NCBI GenBank assembly: GCA_001464965.1
Contig: LNEJ01000062.1
Coordinates: 1 to 64,000 of the forward strand
From: Gammaproteobacteria bacterium Ga0074134
GTDB lineage: Bacteria > Pseudomonadota > Gammaproteobacteria > Ga0077554 > Ga007554
Reading direction: 5' to 3'
Length of the DNA: 64,000 bases
This document shows positions 19,207 through 28,599 of this stretch, piece by piece. The notes under the pieces were generated by a model, which was given only the letters and a program-made list of their open reading frames with translations, was not told where the DNA came from and searched no databases. Both the position numbers and the translations under genes were made by a program. Within the stretch, counting starts at the first letter, position 1; every line of letters starts with the position of its first letter.

Positions 19207-20628
19207 ATGACAATGAACGCAGCAGCAAAACCCAGCTTCACCGATTATAAAGTCGCAGATCTCTCGCTTGCCGGCTGGGGCCGTAAGGAAATCGCCATCG
19301 CCGAGACCGAAATGCCCGGCCTGATGGCTACCCGCGAGGAATACGCCGCACAGCAGCCCCTCAAGGGCGCACGTATCACCGGCTCGCTGCACATGACTAT
19401 CCAGACCGCCGTGCTGATTGAAACACTGACGGCGCTGGGTGCGGAAGTGCGCTGGGCATCCTGCAACATCTTCTCAACACAAGACCACGCCGCTGCCGCC
19501 ATCGCGGCGGACGGCATCCCGGTCTTCGCCTATAAGGGTGAAACGCTGGACGAATATTGGGAATATACCCACCGTATTTTCGAATGGGAGGGCAACACCG
19601 GGCCTAACATGATCCTGGATGACGGGGGTGATGCCACCCTGCTGATGATCCTCGGCGCAAAAGCCGAAAAAGACGCCTCGGTCATCGCCAATCCAACGAA
19701 TGAGGAAGAGCACTCATTGTTCGCCGCCATCAAGCAGCGCCTCGAAACCAAGCCAGGCTGGTATTCCAAACGGCTGGCCGGCATCATGGGCGTCACTGAG
19801 GAAACCACCACTGGCGTGCATCGCCTTTATCAGATGCAGAAAGAAGGACGCCTGCCTTTCCCCGCCATCAACGTAAACGATTCCGTCACCAAGTCCAAGT
19901 TCGACAACCTGTACGGCTGCCGCGAATCATTGGTGGACGGCATCAAGCGCGCCACCGATGTAATGATCGCGGGCAAGATCGCCCTGGTGTGCGGCTACGG
20001 CGATGTAGGCAAGGGCTGTGCGCAGTCATTGCGCGGCTTGGGCGCCACGGTATGGGTTACCGAGATTGATCCGATCTGCGCCCTGCAGGCGGCGATGGAA
20101 GGCTACCGCGTAGTCACCACCGACTATGCCTGCGACAAAGTGGACATCGTCGTGACCGCCACCGGCAACGTCAACGTCATCAGCCACGACCACATGGTGC
20201 GCATGAAGAACAACACCATCGTGTGCAACATCGGCCACTTTGATTCCGAGATCGACGTCGCCGCCATGCGCCGTTATGAGTGGGACAACATCAAGCCCCA
20301 GGTGGATCACATCATCCTCCCCAACGGCAACCGCATCATCCTGCTTGCCGAAGGCCGCCTGGTAAACCTGGGTTGCGGCACGGGCCACCCGAGCTTCGTA
20401 ATGTCCAACTCGTTCACCAACCAGGTGCTGGCCCAGATCGAACTGTTCGTGCATGGGCAAAAATACGAGAACAAGGTGTATGTACTGCCCAAGCACCTGG
20501 ATGAACGCGTCGCACGGCTGCACCTCAAGAAGATCGGTGCGGAACTGACCCAGCTCACGCCCGAGCAGGCCGCCTACATCAGCGTGCCGTCCGAGGGGCC
20601 TTACAAGCCTGAGCATTACCGGTATTGA
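19207..20628 (+). CDS. ahcY: adenosylhomocysteinase
   Basis: The 473-residue enzyme hydrolyses SAH to adenosine and homocysteine. Signatures are [12 protein letters not shown], the NAD-binding [15 protein letters not shown] and the C-terminal KPEHYRY. The length fits the bacterial form that carries the roughly 40-residue insertion. Two starts, 19207 and 19213, are possible; GGAG is better spaced for 19213. It is controlled by the riboswitch just upstream. Confidence 0.98.
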   Translation: MTMNAAAKPSFTDYKVADLSLAGWGRKEIAIAETEMPGLMATREEYAAQQPLKGARITGSLHMTIQTAVLIETLTALGAEVRWASCNIFSTQDHAAAAIAADGIPVFAYKGETLDEYWEYTHRIFEWEGNTGPNMILDDGGDATLLMILGAKAEKDASVIANPTNEEEHSLFAAIKQRLETKPGWYSKRLAGIMGVTEETTTGVHRLYQMQKEGRLPFPAINVNDSVTKSKFDNLYGCRESLVDGIKRATDVMIAGKIALVCGYGDVGKGCAQSLRGLGATVWVTEIDPICALQAAMEGYRVVTTDYACDKVDIVVTATGNVNVISHDHMVRMKNNTIVCNIGHFDSEIDVAAMRRYEWDNIKPQVDHIILPNGNRIILLAEGRLVNLGCGTGHPSFVMSNSFTNQVLAQIELFVHGQKYENKVYVLPKHLDERVARLHLKKIGAELTQLTPEQAAYISVPSEGPYKPEHYRY

Positions 20629-20633
20629 TATGT

Positions 20634-20743
20634 GTAAGGGTGGGTTAGCGAAGCGTAATCCACTGATCAACTTTATATGATTCGAGGAGTCGCTACGCGA
20701 CGGCTGGCGGGTTACGGCGCGAAAAGCGCCTAACCCGCCCTAC
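20634..20743. repeat. long palindromic interspersed element (GGGTGGGTTAGCG type)
   Basis: GTAAGGGTGGGTTAGCGAAGCG at the left end is matched inversely by GCGCCTAACCCGCCCTAC at the right, with an inner CGCTACGCG hairpin. It is about 110 bases long and fills the ahcY-metF gap. It is related in style but not in sequence to the GTAGGGTGCG elements. Confidence 0.75.
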
Positions 20744-20766
20744 ATTTGATTTCTTGATCGGCTATC

Positions 20767-21630
20767 ATGGATTCCCAAAAAAAATACCCACAGACTTTCA
20801 GCTTTGAGTTTTTTCCACCCAAAACCCCCGAGGGCGCGATAAAGCTGCGTGCCGTCCGGGACACGCTGGCGCAATTAAAGCCGCTCTATTTTTCCGTCAC
20901 CTTCGGCGCAGGCGGCAGCACACGTGACCACACCTTTGACACCGTAACAGAGATCCAGCGCGACACGGGCATCGACGCCGCACCGCATCTGTCCTGCGTC
21001 GCCTCCAGCCGCGACAGCATCCGCACATTGCTTAATGCCTACATCGCCCAAGGCATCCATCGCATCGTTGCGCTACGTGGCGACATGCCCTCCGGGATGC
21101 GCGACATCGGCGAATTCCGTTACGCCAACGAACTGGTGGCCTTCATCCGCGCCGAGACCGGCGATCACTTCCACATCGAAGTCGCGGCCTACCCCGAGTT
21201 CCACCCCCAGGCACCCTCTGCCCACGCCGACCTTCTCAACTTTAAACGCAAGGTAGACGCCGGGGCGAACAGCGCCCTCACCCAGTATTTCTACAACACC
21301 GACGCCTACTTCCGCTTCGTCGACGCCTGCGAACAACTGGGACTCACTCTGCCCATCGTCCCCGGCATCATGCCCATCACCAACTACACCCAACTCGCCC
21401 GTTTCTCCGACATGTGCGGCGCCGAAATCCCACGCTGGCTGCGCAAACGCCTGGAAGACTTCGGAGATGACATGGAATCACTACGCGCCTTCGGCCTCGA
21501 TGTCACCACCGAACTGTGCCGCAAACTCCTCGACGGCGGCGCGCCGGGACTGCACTTCTACACCATGAACCAGACGGGGCCGACACTAGTGATATGGGAG
21601 AATTTGGGGCTGGGGGATATTCAAAAATAG
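20767..21630 (+). CDS. metF: 5,10-methylenetetrahydrofolate reductase
   Basis: The 287-residue TIM-barrel flavoprotein supplies 5-methyl-THF for methionine synthesis. Motifs are SFEFFPPKTPEG, FSVTFGAGGSTRD, VALRGDMP, ALTQYFYN and GLHFYTMNQ near the C-terminus. The length is normal. It completes the metK-ahcY-metF methyl-cycle cluster. Confidence 0.97.
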   Translation: MDSQKKYPQTFSFEFFPPKTPEGAIKLRAVRDTLAQLKPLYFSVTFGAGGSTRDHTFDTVTEIQRDTGIDAAPHLSCVASSRDSIRTLLNAYIAQGIHRIVALRGDMPSGMRDIGEFRYANELVAFIRAETGDHFHIEVAAYPEFHPQAPSAHADLLNFKRKVDAGANSALTQYFYNTDAYFRFVDACEQLGLTLPIVPGIMPITNYTQLARFSDMCGAEIPRWLRKRLEDFGDDMESLRAFGLDVTTELCRKLLDGGAPGLHFYTMNQTGPTLVIWENLGLGDIQK

Positions 21631-21721
21631 TCGTCAGGCTATTTCCAATGGTGCGCTCAGTAGAACGGCCAGTGTTTTTGAGTATGTGATATACAGCGAT
21701 TGGCGGGCAAGTTTACAAATT

Positions 21722-21737
21722 GTCGAAAAACCTTACA
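21722..21737 (+). promoter_or_regulatory. PEP-CTERM box (putative PrsR site), distal copy
   Basis: GTCGAAAAACCTTACA. It differs by one base from the copies at 41596 and 41744. It lies 180 bases (start to start) upstream of the proximal copy. Assignment to PrsR is inference. Confidence 0.65.
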
Positions 21738-21901
21738 CTTTAAATTTGCAAGGCATTCAAAAACTTCTCAAAGATCAAAAAATATAATTTATATTTTCAC
21801 TTCAGTAGGTTGCGCCATACCATGGACGTCCCCTATCATCATCAACGAACCCTGAAACTCTCTATCGCAGACTCAAAAAGCTTATTAACCTGGCAAAAAG
21901 C

Positions 21902-21917
21902 GTCGGAAATTTTTACA
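21902..21917 (+). promoter_or_regulatory. PEP-CTERM box (putative PrsR site), proximal copy
   Basis: GTCGGAAATTTTTACA. It ends 74 bases before the -24 element of the sigma54 promoter. This matches the 73-base spacing seen at the PEP-CTERM gene. Confidence 0.65.
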
Positions 21918-21991
21918 CCCGGCTCTACATTTTTTAGGACAAAACGCTTTCAATACGTGTAACACATTGACAATAATGATTTTTTTAAAAT

Positions 21992-22007
21992 TGGTACATT
22001 TATTGCA
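21992..22007 (+). promoter_or_regulatory. sigma54 (-24/-12) promoter of the HprK-A operon
   Basis: TGGTAC-ATTTA-TTGCA has the GG and GC dinucleotides ten bases apart, as sigma54 requires. Initiation would fall near 22018, giving a leader of about 130 bases before the start at 22151. Confidence 0.75.
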
Positions 22008-22150
22008 TATCGATAACCGTGATTGGATGATCTGTCTTTGGAAAAGACCACGGGGCTTTAAACCAGATCAAAAAAGGCTGTGCTTGTTGCAGAAATACAA
22101 GTTGCTTATACTTTAAATAACTCATCAGCTTCATACTATCGGTCGGTGCC

Positions 22151-22765
22151 ATGAAAAAAGACCAGCAAAATCCAGACTCAGCCACCCCTCATAAACCCGA
22201 GGCCGACGAAAATATCGATATTAGCCGTCGGCGCTTAGCCAAGGCCGGTGTGGCGGTGGCGGTGCTTATGACAGTAGCCAACCGTCCTGTCATGGGAGGG
22301 CAGGGGCAAGGTTGCACCCTGTCGGCATGGATGTCCGCCGGCTCCGGCCCCTCCAAACCGACATGTGGCGGTTTTTCCACCAGTTATTGGACAGCTAAAT
22401 ACGATAAAAAAAGTACCAGTAGTTGGCCATCGCCTTGTTATCAGGGTGGTTATGCTGGTACTGGTTGGGGCACTACTGGTTTCGGTGGTTCAAATTATTA
22501 TAGTTCCGACAATACCCTAATCTTCAAAAAATGTTTCGGAAGTAATCCTCAAGGATATGGTAGCAGGGAATCGCCGTCGCTGTTGGACGTGCTGAACAAA
22601 GATCCGACTGGGAAAACCCTCGCCGCTCAGGCTTGCGCTGCATTGCTGAATGCCGCCGACGACAAAGTTCCATACGGCTATACGGTGGATGATGTCATCA
22701 AGCTTTATCAAGCTAATCCTCCGGGCCTGTACGAGATGTTCAGCCAGCTCAATAGCCGTTCATAA
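22151..22765 (+). CDS. Tat-type exported protein of the HprK-A/PqqD operon
   Basis: This 204-residue protein is the probable substrate or effector of the operon. The N-terminus is polar and acidic for about 25 residues. It is followed by SRRRLAKAG and a hydrophobic Ala/Val stretch ending at RPVMGG, a twin-arginine-like signal. The mature part is rich in Gly, Ser, Tyr and Trp, with cysteines at CTLSAW, TCGGFS, PCYQ, KKCFG and QACAALL, and ends in a C-terminal serine (NSRS). From memory it resembles exported proteins with a C-G-x-S-x-x-YW type motif near HprK-A genes. No known enzyme domain is seen. Its stop overlaps the next start (TAATG). Confidence 0.65.
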   Translation: MKKDQQNPDSATPHKPEADENIDISRRRLAKAGVAVAVLMTVANRPVMGGQGQGCTLSAWMSAGSGPSKPTCGGFSTSYWTAKYDKKSTSSWPSPCYQGGYAGTGWGTTGFGGSNYYSSDNTLIFKKCFGSNPQGYGSRESPSLLDVLNKDPTGKTLAAQACAALLNAADDKVPYGYTVDDVIKLYQANPPGLYEMFSQLNSRS

Positions 22766-23031
22766 TGGTGTGTTGGCGGCGGCTGCCTGTCCGCGATTTG
22801 TCCCTGCGCCGCTGGGATAATGAGTGGGTCGCCAGTGACACAATCTCGGGTGACACGCATCTTTTAAGTCTCGCAGCTGGAATCATCTTGGCCCGACTTC
22901 AGGCCGGGCCAGCCACGACGGCGGAACTGACTGTGGCGCTGCTGGACACTGGCCAGGTTGAGGGCGATGCCGTGCAAGAGTGTCTCGATGCACTCGCAGC
23001 CTTGGATTTCATCGAGCCTTGTCCCGCTTGA
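22765..23031 (+). CDS. PqqD-like peptide chaperone (HPr-rel-A system)
   Basis: The 88-residue protein has the winged-helix PqqD/RRE pattern: a basic beta N-terminus (WRRLPVRDLSLRRWDNEWVASD), then THLLSLAAGIILARLQ and a final helix pair ending in LDALAALDFIEP. PqqD-like RiPP recognition elements bind leader peptides and present them to modifying enzymes. It overlaps the preceding gene by one base and the kinase by 4 (TTGA) or 52 bases, depending on the kinase start. I infer that it binds the N-terminal region of the 22151 product. Confidence 0.75.
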   Translation: MVCWRRLPVRDLSLRRWDNEWVASDTISGDTHLLSLAAGIILARLQAGPATTAELTVALLDTGQVEGDAVQECLDALAALDFIEPCPA

Positions 23032-23939
23032 CCCTGGCTGATCTTAGTCTTGCGCAACTCCGGCAGCGTCTGAGGAGTCGCGGCGTGTGGTTGCGCACAG
23101 GTCCTTTTACGACGCGCATACAAAGCCCGGTGCATTTGATTGCCGAAGGCTTGCACACCATGTACGCCGACTTTAGCCTCGGGGACGAAGAATACGCCGA
23201 TTTTCATATCCGTCTGCGCAGCCCGCGAGGCTTGCGGAGCTGGTTACGCCCGCAAGTGAATTTTAGCCTGGATGGCGGGGAGCCGTTCAACCCGCTGCCG
23301 CTGAACCAGGCCTACGCGATGCTGGAGTGGTGCCTCAACTGGTGCGTGACGAGCAACGTCAACACCTTTCTTATACTCCATGCCGCCGTCCTGGAGCGCG
23401 ATGGGAGGGCACTGATATTGCCCGCCCCACCAGGCTCTGGCAAAAGCACCTTGTGTGCGGGATTGATGCTCAGCGGCTGGCGCCTGCTCTCCGACGAACT
23501 GACCTTGATCGATCTTGCCATGGGCACCATTGCGCCCTTGCCGCGACCCGTCAGCCTCAAGAATGCGTCTATTGATGTGATCGCGGCCTTCGCTCCCGGC
23601 GCCAGTTTTACGCGCCGCACGCACGACACTGTCAAGGGTACGATTTGCCATTTGCGGCCGACGGCTTCGAGCGTCGCGCGGTCGTATGATCCTGCCTACC
23701 CGGCATGGCTTGTTTTTCCGCATTGGGAGGCGGATGCCCCTGCGACTCTCACCACGCGCCCCAAGGCGCGCGCATTTATGGAAGCGGCCAGCAATGCCTT
23801 TAATTACAGCTTGCTGGGAGCGCAGGGCTTTGCTGCGCTGGCAGCCCTCATCGAGCGCTGTGACTGTTATGACTTCCGCTATGGGCGCCTCGAAGAGGCG
23901 GTTGCGCTGTTCAATGGCTTGAAGCCGCCCAGCTCATGA
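23028..23939 (+). CDS. HprK-related kinase A
   Basis: The 303-residue protein resembles the C-terminal kinase domain of HPr kinase/phosphorylase. The P-loop PAPPGSGKSTL is followed by GWRLLSDELTLIDL, the HprK-like acidic motif. The N-terminal part (LRTGPFTTRIQSPV) is family-specific. TTG 23028 is preferred because it gives a TTGA overlap and the protein then begins LTLADLSLAQL. ATG 22980 would overlap the PqqD gene by 52 bases. HPr itself is not encoded nearby, so the substrate is probably the operon's own protein. HprK-like kinases in lasso-peptide clusters phosphorylate a C-terminal Ser. Confidence 0.8.
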   Translation: MTLADLSLAQLRQRLRSRGVWLRTGPFTTRIQSPVHLIAEGLHTMYADFSLGDEEYADFHIRLRSPRGLRSWLRPQVNFSLDGGEPFNPLPLNQAYAMLEWCLNWCVTSNVNTFLILHAAVLERDGRALILPAPPGSGKSTLCAGLMLSGWRLLSDELTLIDLAMGTIAPLPRPVSLKNASIDVIAAFAPGASFTRRTHDTVKGTICHLRPTASSVARSYDPAYPAWLVFPHWEADAPATLTTRPKARAFMEAASNAFNYSLLGAQGFAALAALIERCDCYDFRYGRLEEAVALFNGLKPPSS

Positions 23940-25015
23940 CAGACCAGGATTGGGTGACGGCCGTGCTGAGACGGCCGGACATGCTCGCCGGCCTCAAGTT
24001 GCGTGAGTGGGATATCCTGCTGCGCCAAGCACAGCGTGCCGGCTTGTTAGGCAGGCTGGCTTGCTTGGCCGAAGATTACGGACTGTGGACGGCGATACCT
24101 GACAGCCCGCGGCAGCACCTGCGTTCGGCCGCGGCGATGGCGGATAAAGTGGGCTGCGAAGTGCGCTGGGAGGTGGATCGCATCCAGCGTGCGCTGGCGG
24201 GTGTGGTCGACGAGGTCATTTTGCTCAAAGGTGCAGCGTATGTGATCGCAGGCTTGGCACCTGCGCGCGGACGTATCTTTCAAGATGTGGACATTCTCGT
24301 CCCGCCAGCGAAGTTGAACGAGGTCGAGTCGGAATTACTTTTGCACGGCTGGGCGGGGGTGTATTCCGACCATTATGACCAGCGTTATTACCGTGAATGG
24401 ATGCACGAGCTGCCACCCGTGCGGCATATCGAGCGTCAGGCTGTCCTTGATGTTCACCACACCATCCTGCCTCTAACAGCGCGCTTGCGGCCTGATGCGG
24501 ATCGCCTGCGTGCAGAGGCAATAAACATCCCCGATCACCCGGGACTCAAGGTGCTGGCTCCGGCTGATATGGTGCTGCACAGTGCCGTGCATCTTTTTTA
24601 CGACGGTGATTTCGCTCGCGGACTACGGGACTTGGCGGATATGGATGCTTTGCTGCGTCACTTTGGAGCAGATGACGCATTCTGGCCCGCCTTACTGGCC
24701 CATTCCCACACCCACGATTTGGTGCGGCCGCTATTTTATGCCCTGCACTACTGCGCCAAAGTTATGGGCACTCCATTGCCGCCGGAGTTCCTTGGGGAGG
24801 TCCGGGCGGTGGCAAACCCAGGTGCAACCGCCTTGCGCGCCATGGACTGGCTGCTGGCGAGAGGCTTGCGTCCTGACCATCCGACGTGCGCCCTGCCCGG
24901 CTCGCGCCTTGCGCGCCAAGTGCTTTATGTGCGGTCACACTGGTTGCGTATGCCACCGCTACCTTTGGCGCGCCATCTCTTTCACAAGACCTTTATCTCG
25001 AAGCGGCAGGATTGA
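23936..25015 (+). CDS. nucleotidyltransferase-family protein (HprK-A operon)
   Basis: The 359-residue protein has a polymerase-beta-like nucleotidyltransferase core: VILLKGAAYVIAG, then GRIFQDVDILVPP with the paired aspartates. An alpha-helical C-terminal region follows (DMVLHSAVHLFYDGDF, RDLADMDALLRHFG). This is the NTP_transf_5 type, which co-occurs with HprK-like kinases in several peptide-modifying clusters. It overlaps the kinase stop by ATGA. Expected chemistry is transfer of NMP to a protein hydroxyl or phosphate; the target is unknown. Confidence 0.8.
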   Translation: MTDQDWVTAVLRRPDMLAGLKLREWDILLRQAQRAGLLGRLACLAEDYGLWTAIPDSPRQHLRSAAAMADKVGCEVRWEVDRIQRALAGVVDEVILLKGAAYVIAGLAPARGRIFQDVDILVPPAKLNEVESELLLHGWAGVYSDHYDQRYYREWMHELPPVRHIERQAVLDVHHTILPLTARLRPDADRLRAEAINIPDHPGLKVLAPADMVLHSAVHLFYDGDFARGLRDLADMDALLRHFGADDAFWPALLAHSHTHDLVRPLFYALHYCAKVMGTPLPPEFLGEVRAVANPGATALRAMDWLLARGLRPDHPTCALPGSRLARQVLYVRSHWLRMPPLPLARHLFHKTFISKRQD

Positions 25016-25080
25016 CCGATCCCTGCGCCTTAACCAAAGAAAAGTGCAGTCCTTTCCCGCTGCGAGGCCACCCCCCTCAC

Positions 25081-27675
25081 TTACGCCGCAGCCTTTGCCA
25101 CCCCTTTCCCAAACACCAGCTGCCCCTCCTCCAGATCCACCTTGATCACATCCCCCGGCCCGAAGTGGCCGGTGAGAATTTGCTGGGCCAGCGGATTTTC
25201 CAGGAGGTGCTGGATGGAGCGTTTGAGCGGGCGGGCACCATAGACCGGATCGAAACCCGCCTCGCCGAGCTTGTCGAGTGCGGCATCGGTGAAGGTGATG
25301 TCCATGTCGCGATCCTGCAAACGCGTGCGCAGATAGGCGACCTGGATCGTGGCGATGGAACGGATCTGCTCGCGCCCCAGCGGGTGGAACACGACGACTT
25401 CATCGACGCGATTGATGAATTCGGGGCGGAAATGCTGCCCGACGATATCCATCACCGCATTCTTCATCGCCGCATAGTTCTCCTCGCCCGCCATCTCCTG
25501 GATCAGCTGCGACCCCAGATTGGAGGTCATCACAATCACGGTATTGCGGAAGTCCACGGTACGCCCCTGCCCGTCCGTAAGGCGCCCGTCATCGAGCACC
25601 TGCAACAGCACATTGAACACATCGGGGTGGGCCTTTTCCACCTCATCGAGCAGGATCACCGAATAAGGCTTGCGGCGCACCGCCTCGGTGAGATAGCCGC
25701 CCTCTTCGTAACCCACGTAACCGGGCGGCGCGCCGATCAGCCGCGCCACGGAATGCTTTTCCATGAACTCGGACATGTCGATGCGCACCATGGCATCATC
25801 GGTGTCGAACAGGAATGCCGCCAAGGCCTTGGTCAACTCGGTCTTGCCCACGCCGGTGGGACCGAGAAACAGGAACGAACCATTGGGGCGATTGGGATCA
25901 GAGAGTCCCGCACGGGAGCGGCGGATTGCATCGGATACCGCCTTCACCGCCTCCGTTTGCCCTACGACACGCTTGCCCAGCTCCTCCTCCATACGCAGCA
26001 ATTTGTCGCGCTCGCCCTCCAGCATCTTCGATACCGGGATGCCGGTCCACTTGGAGACCACCTCGGCGATTTCCTCATCGCTTACCCTGTTGCGCAGCAA
26101 TTTCATCTCGTGCATCTCGGCCTGCGCGGCCATGTCGAGCTGCTTCTGCAATTCGGGAATGCGGCCATATTGCAGCTCGGACATGCGCGCGAGGTTACTC
26201 GCGCGGCGCGCCGTCTCCAGCTCGATACGTGCCTGGTCGAGCGCCTCCTTGATATGCTGGGTACCGTGTATTGCGGCCTTTTCCGCCTTCCAGATCTCTT
26301 CCAGGTCGGCGTATTCCCGCTCCAGCTTACCGATTTCACCCTGGAGAATATCCAGCCGCTTCCTGGATGCCTCGTCGGCCTCTTTTTTCAACGCCTCGCG
26401 TTCGATCTTGAGCTGAATCAGACGGCGTTCCAGGCGATCCATCTCTTCCGGCTTAGAGTCGATTTCCATGCGGATACGGCTGGCTGCTTCGTCGATCAGA
26501 TCAATGGCCTTGTCCGGCAGGTTACGGTCGGTAATGTAGCGGTGTGACAGAGTGGCCGCCGCGACAATCGCCGGATCAGTGATATCGACGCCGTGATGCG
26601 CCTCATATTTTTCCTTCAGGCCGCGCAGGATGGCGATGGTATCCTCGACTGACGGCTCATCCACCAGCACCTTCTGGAAACGGCGTTCCAGCGCAGCGTC
26701 TTTCTCAACATATTGACGATATTCATTCAGGGTCGTGGCACCCACGCAGTGCAGCTCGCCGCGCGCCAGGGCGGGTTTGAGCATGTTGCCCGCATCCATC
26801 GCGCCTTCCGCCTTGCCCGCGCCGACCATGGTGTGCAGCTCGTCGATAAACAGTATGACATTTCCTTCCTGCTTGGCGAGATCGTTCAATACCGCCTTGA
26901 GGCGCTCCTCGAACTCGCCACGGAACTTGGCACCGGCAATCAATGCACCCATATCCAGCGACAGCACGCGCCTGCCCTTGAGACCTTCCGGCACCTCACC
27001 ATTGACAATGCGCTGCGCCAAACCTTCCACGATAGCGGTCTTGCCCACGCCCGGCTCGCCGATCAGCACCGGATTGTTCTTGGTGCGGCGCTGCAACACC
27101 TGGATGGTACGGCGAATCTCATCGTCGCGCCCGATCACCGGGTCGATCTTGCCCTGCTCGGCACGCTCGGTAAGGTCGATGGTGTATTTTTCCAGCGCCT
27201 GGCGCTGCTCCTCGGCATTCGGATCGTCCACCTTCTGGCCGCCGCGCATCTTTTCGATGGCCTGCTGGAGAGAACCTTTGGCCGCACCGGCCTTGCGCAG
27301 CAGATCCCCCAGCGCGCCCTTGTCTTCCAGCGCCGCGAGCACGAACAACTCGCTGGAGATATATTGATCCTTGCGCTGCTGGGCCAGCTTGTCGGCGAGA
27401 TTCAACAAACGGCTCAAATCATTGGAGACATGCACCTCGCCCTCCGCACCCGATACCGTCGGCAGGCGCTCCAGCGCCTCGCCAAGCTGCGAACGCAGGC
27501 CGTTGACATTAACATCCGCCTGCGTCAGCAGTGAACGCACCGCGCCACCCTGCTGATCGAGCAGGGCAACCATTACATGCACCGGCTCAATAAACTGATG
27601 ATCACGCCCCACCGCCAGGCTCTGGGCGTCGGCTAGCGCCATCTGGAACTTACTGGTCAGTTTGTCCATACGCAT
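25081..27675 (-). CDS. clpB: ATP-dependent disaggregase ClpB
   Basis: The 864-residue Hsp100 chaperone works with DnaK to extract proteins from aggregates. It has an N-terminal Clp repeat domain, NBD1 with Walker [11 protein letters not shown], the long coiled-coil middle domain (about 400-530) that distinguishes ClpB from ClpA, and NBD2 with [10 protein letters not shown]. No ClpP-binding loop is apparent. The start ATG follows GAGG. Transcription is from the sigma32 promoter upstream. Confidence 0.98.
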   Translation of the reverse strand: MRMDKLTSKFQMALADAQSLAVGRDHQFIEPVHVMVALLDQQGGAVRSLLTQADVNVNGLRSQLGEALERLPTVSGAEGEVHVSNDLSRLLNLADKLAQQRKDQYISSELFVLAALEDKGALGDLLRKAGAAKGSLQQAIEKMRGGQKVDDPNAEEQRQALEKYTIDLTERAEQGKIDPVIGRDDEIRRTIQVLQRRTKNNPVLIGEPGVGKTAIVEGLAQRIVNGEVPEGLKGRRVLSLDMGALIAGAKFRGEFEERLKAVLNDLAKQEGNVILFIDELHTMVGAGKAEGAMDAGNMLKPALARGELHCVGATTLNEYRQYVEKDAALERRFQKVLVDEPSVEDTIAILRGLKEKYEAHHGVDITDPAIVAAATLSHRYITDRNLPDKAIDLIDEAASRIRMEIDSKPEEMDRLERRLIQLKIEREALKKEADEASRKRLDILQGEIGKLEREYADLEEIWKAEKAAIHGTQHIKEALDQARIELETARRASNLARMSELQYGRIPELQKQLDMAAQAEMHEMKLLRNRVSDEEIAEVVSKWTGIPVSKMLEGERDKLLRMEEELGKRVVGQTEAVKAVSDAIRRSRAGLSDPNRPNGSFLFLGPTGVGKTELTKALAAFLFDTDDAMVRIDMSEFMEKHSVARLIGAPPGYVGYEEGGYLTEAVRRKPYSVILLDEVEKAHPDVFNVLLQVLDDGRLTDGQGRTVDFRNTVIVMTSNLGSQLIQEMAGEENYAAMKNAVMDIVGQHFRPEFINRVDEVVVFHPLGREQIRSIATIQVAYLRTRLQDRDMDITFTDAALDKLGEAGFDPVYGARPLKRSIQHLLENPLAQQILTGHFGPGDVIKVDLEEGQLVFGKGVAKAAA

Positions 27676-27713
27676 CGGATTACCTCATGTTGGAAGTTAT
27701 TGATGCTTAGATG

Positions 27714-27740
27714 ATGGGGATAGTCTGTTGGGGATTCAAG
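27714..27740 (-). promoter_or_regulatory. sigma32 heat-shock promoter of clpB
   Basis: On the minus strand CTTGAA, a 15-base spacer and CCCCAT occur about 40 bases before the clpB start. Both hexamers match the RpoH consensus. Confidence 0.88.
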
Positions 27741-27853
27741 CCAGCAACAGGGTATCATCCATGTTGATCCCCGCCAGGGAGATTGTCATAATGAACCAGC
27801 ACTTCACTCGAAGCGGCGATGCGTCAAGGCGCAAATTTTGAAAGGTGCCAAAA

Positions 27854-28411
27854 ATGGGCTTACCTCAATCCGTAACACATCTACCCCCCCACGAATACCT
27901 GGCATGGGAAAACACCCAGGCTGAAAAGCATGAATACGTCAACGGCGAGGTATACGCCATGGTCGGCGCCAAGCGTGATCATGTGACCATCGCCGGCAAC
28001 GTGTTCGCCCTGCTGAAGGACCATCTGCGTGGCGGCCCCTGCCGTGCCTATATTTCAGATATGAAGGTCAAAGTGGAGACAGCAAACGCCTTCTTTTACC
28101 CAGACGTTTTTGTCACCTGCAACGAACGCGACCACCAAGCCGAGCTGTTCTTGAGCCATCCCAAGCTGATCGTCGAGGTGCTTTCAGACTCGACAGCGGC
28201 GTTTGACCGAGGTGACAAGTTTGCTATCTACCGACAAATCCCGACACTGGAGGAATACTTGCTGATCGACCCGGACAGCCGCAGGGCCGATTGCTTCAGG
28301 CGCGATGCCACCGGGCATTGGGTGCTTTATGACTTTAGGAAAGACGACGTGATCGAATTGCGGAGCATTGCGTTTCAGGCGCCTCTAGCGGCGTTCTTTG
28401 AGAATGTCTGA
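27854..28411 (+). CDS. Uma2-family (DUF820) putative endonuclease, copy 1
   Basis: The 185-residue PD-(D/E)XK-fold protein has motifs EKHEYVNGEVYAM, FFYPDVFVTC and PKLIVEVLSDST, which carry the nuclease-like acidic residues and Lys/Glu. The family is very common in cyanobacteria and other genomes and its function is unknown. ATG 27854 fits GAAAGG better than the GTG three codons earlier. A paralogue lies at 48254. Confidence 0.85.
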   Translation: MGLPQSVTHLPPHEYLAWENTQAEKHEYVNGEVYAMVGAKRDHVTIAGNVFALLKDHLRGGPCRAYISDMKVKVETANAFFYPDVFVTCNERDHQAELFLSHPKLIVEVLSDSTAAFDRGDKFAIYRQIPTLEEYLLIDPDSRRADCFRRDATGHWVLYDFRKDDVIELRSIAFQAPLAAFFENV

Positions 28412-28599
28412 TCCGGGTGCGGCTGGAGCGCGGTAAGGAGGAGCTTATTCCACCAGCATCGCACATTGAATGTGACGGTGGAGGATTTGATGGTGCCACG
28501 AGGGCAGCATCTGGCCATGCGCATCATTGGACAATCCGCCACACATGGGTACGTCAAGTGCCGTGGGCGCAGCATGAGACCCATTCGGCAGGCGGGCGG

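Larger units (their letters stand above)
21631..22150. other. AT-rich regulatory intergenic region before the HprK-A operon
   Basis: 520 bases without a gene. They hold two copies of the 16-base box also found upstream of the PEP-CTERM gene and a sigma54-type promoter, annotated separately. The composition is markedly AT-richer than the flanking genes. Confidence 0.8.

Noticed and set aside
22980-23939. ATG 22980 as the start of the HprK-related kinase
   Set aside because: Would overlap the PqqD-like gene by 52 bases; TTG 23028 gives tight coupling and a family-like N-terminus, though the choice is not certain.
24886-26547. 553-codon plus-strand frame over the NTase and clpB genes
   Set aside because: Antisense shadow of clpB (composition of its codon pattern); clpB is unambiguous.
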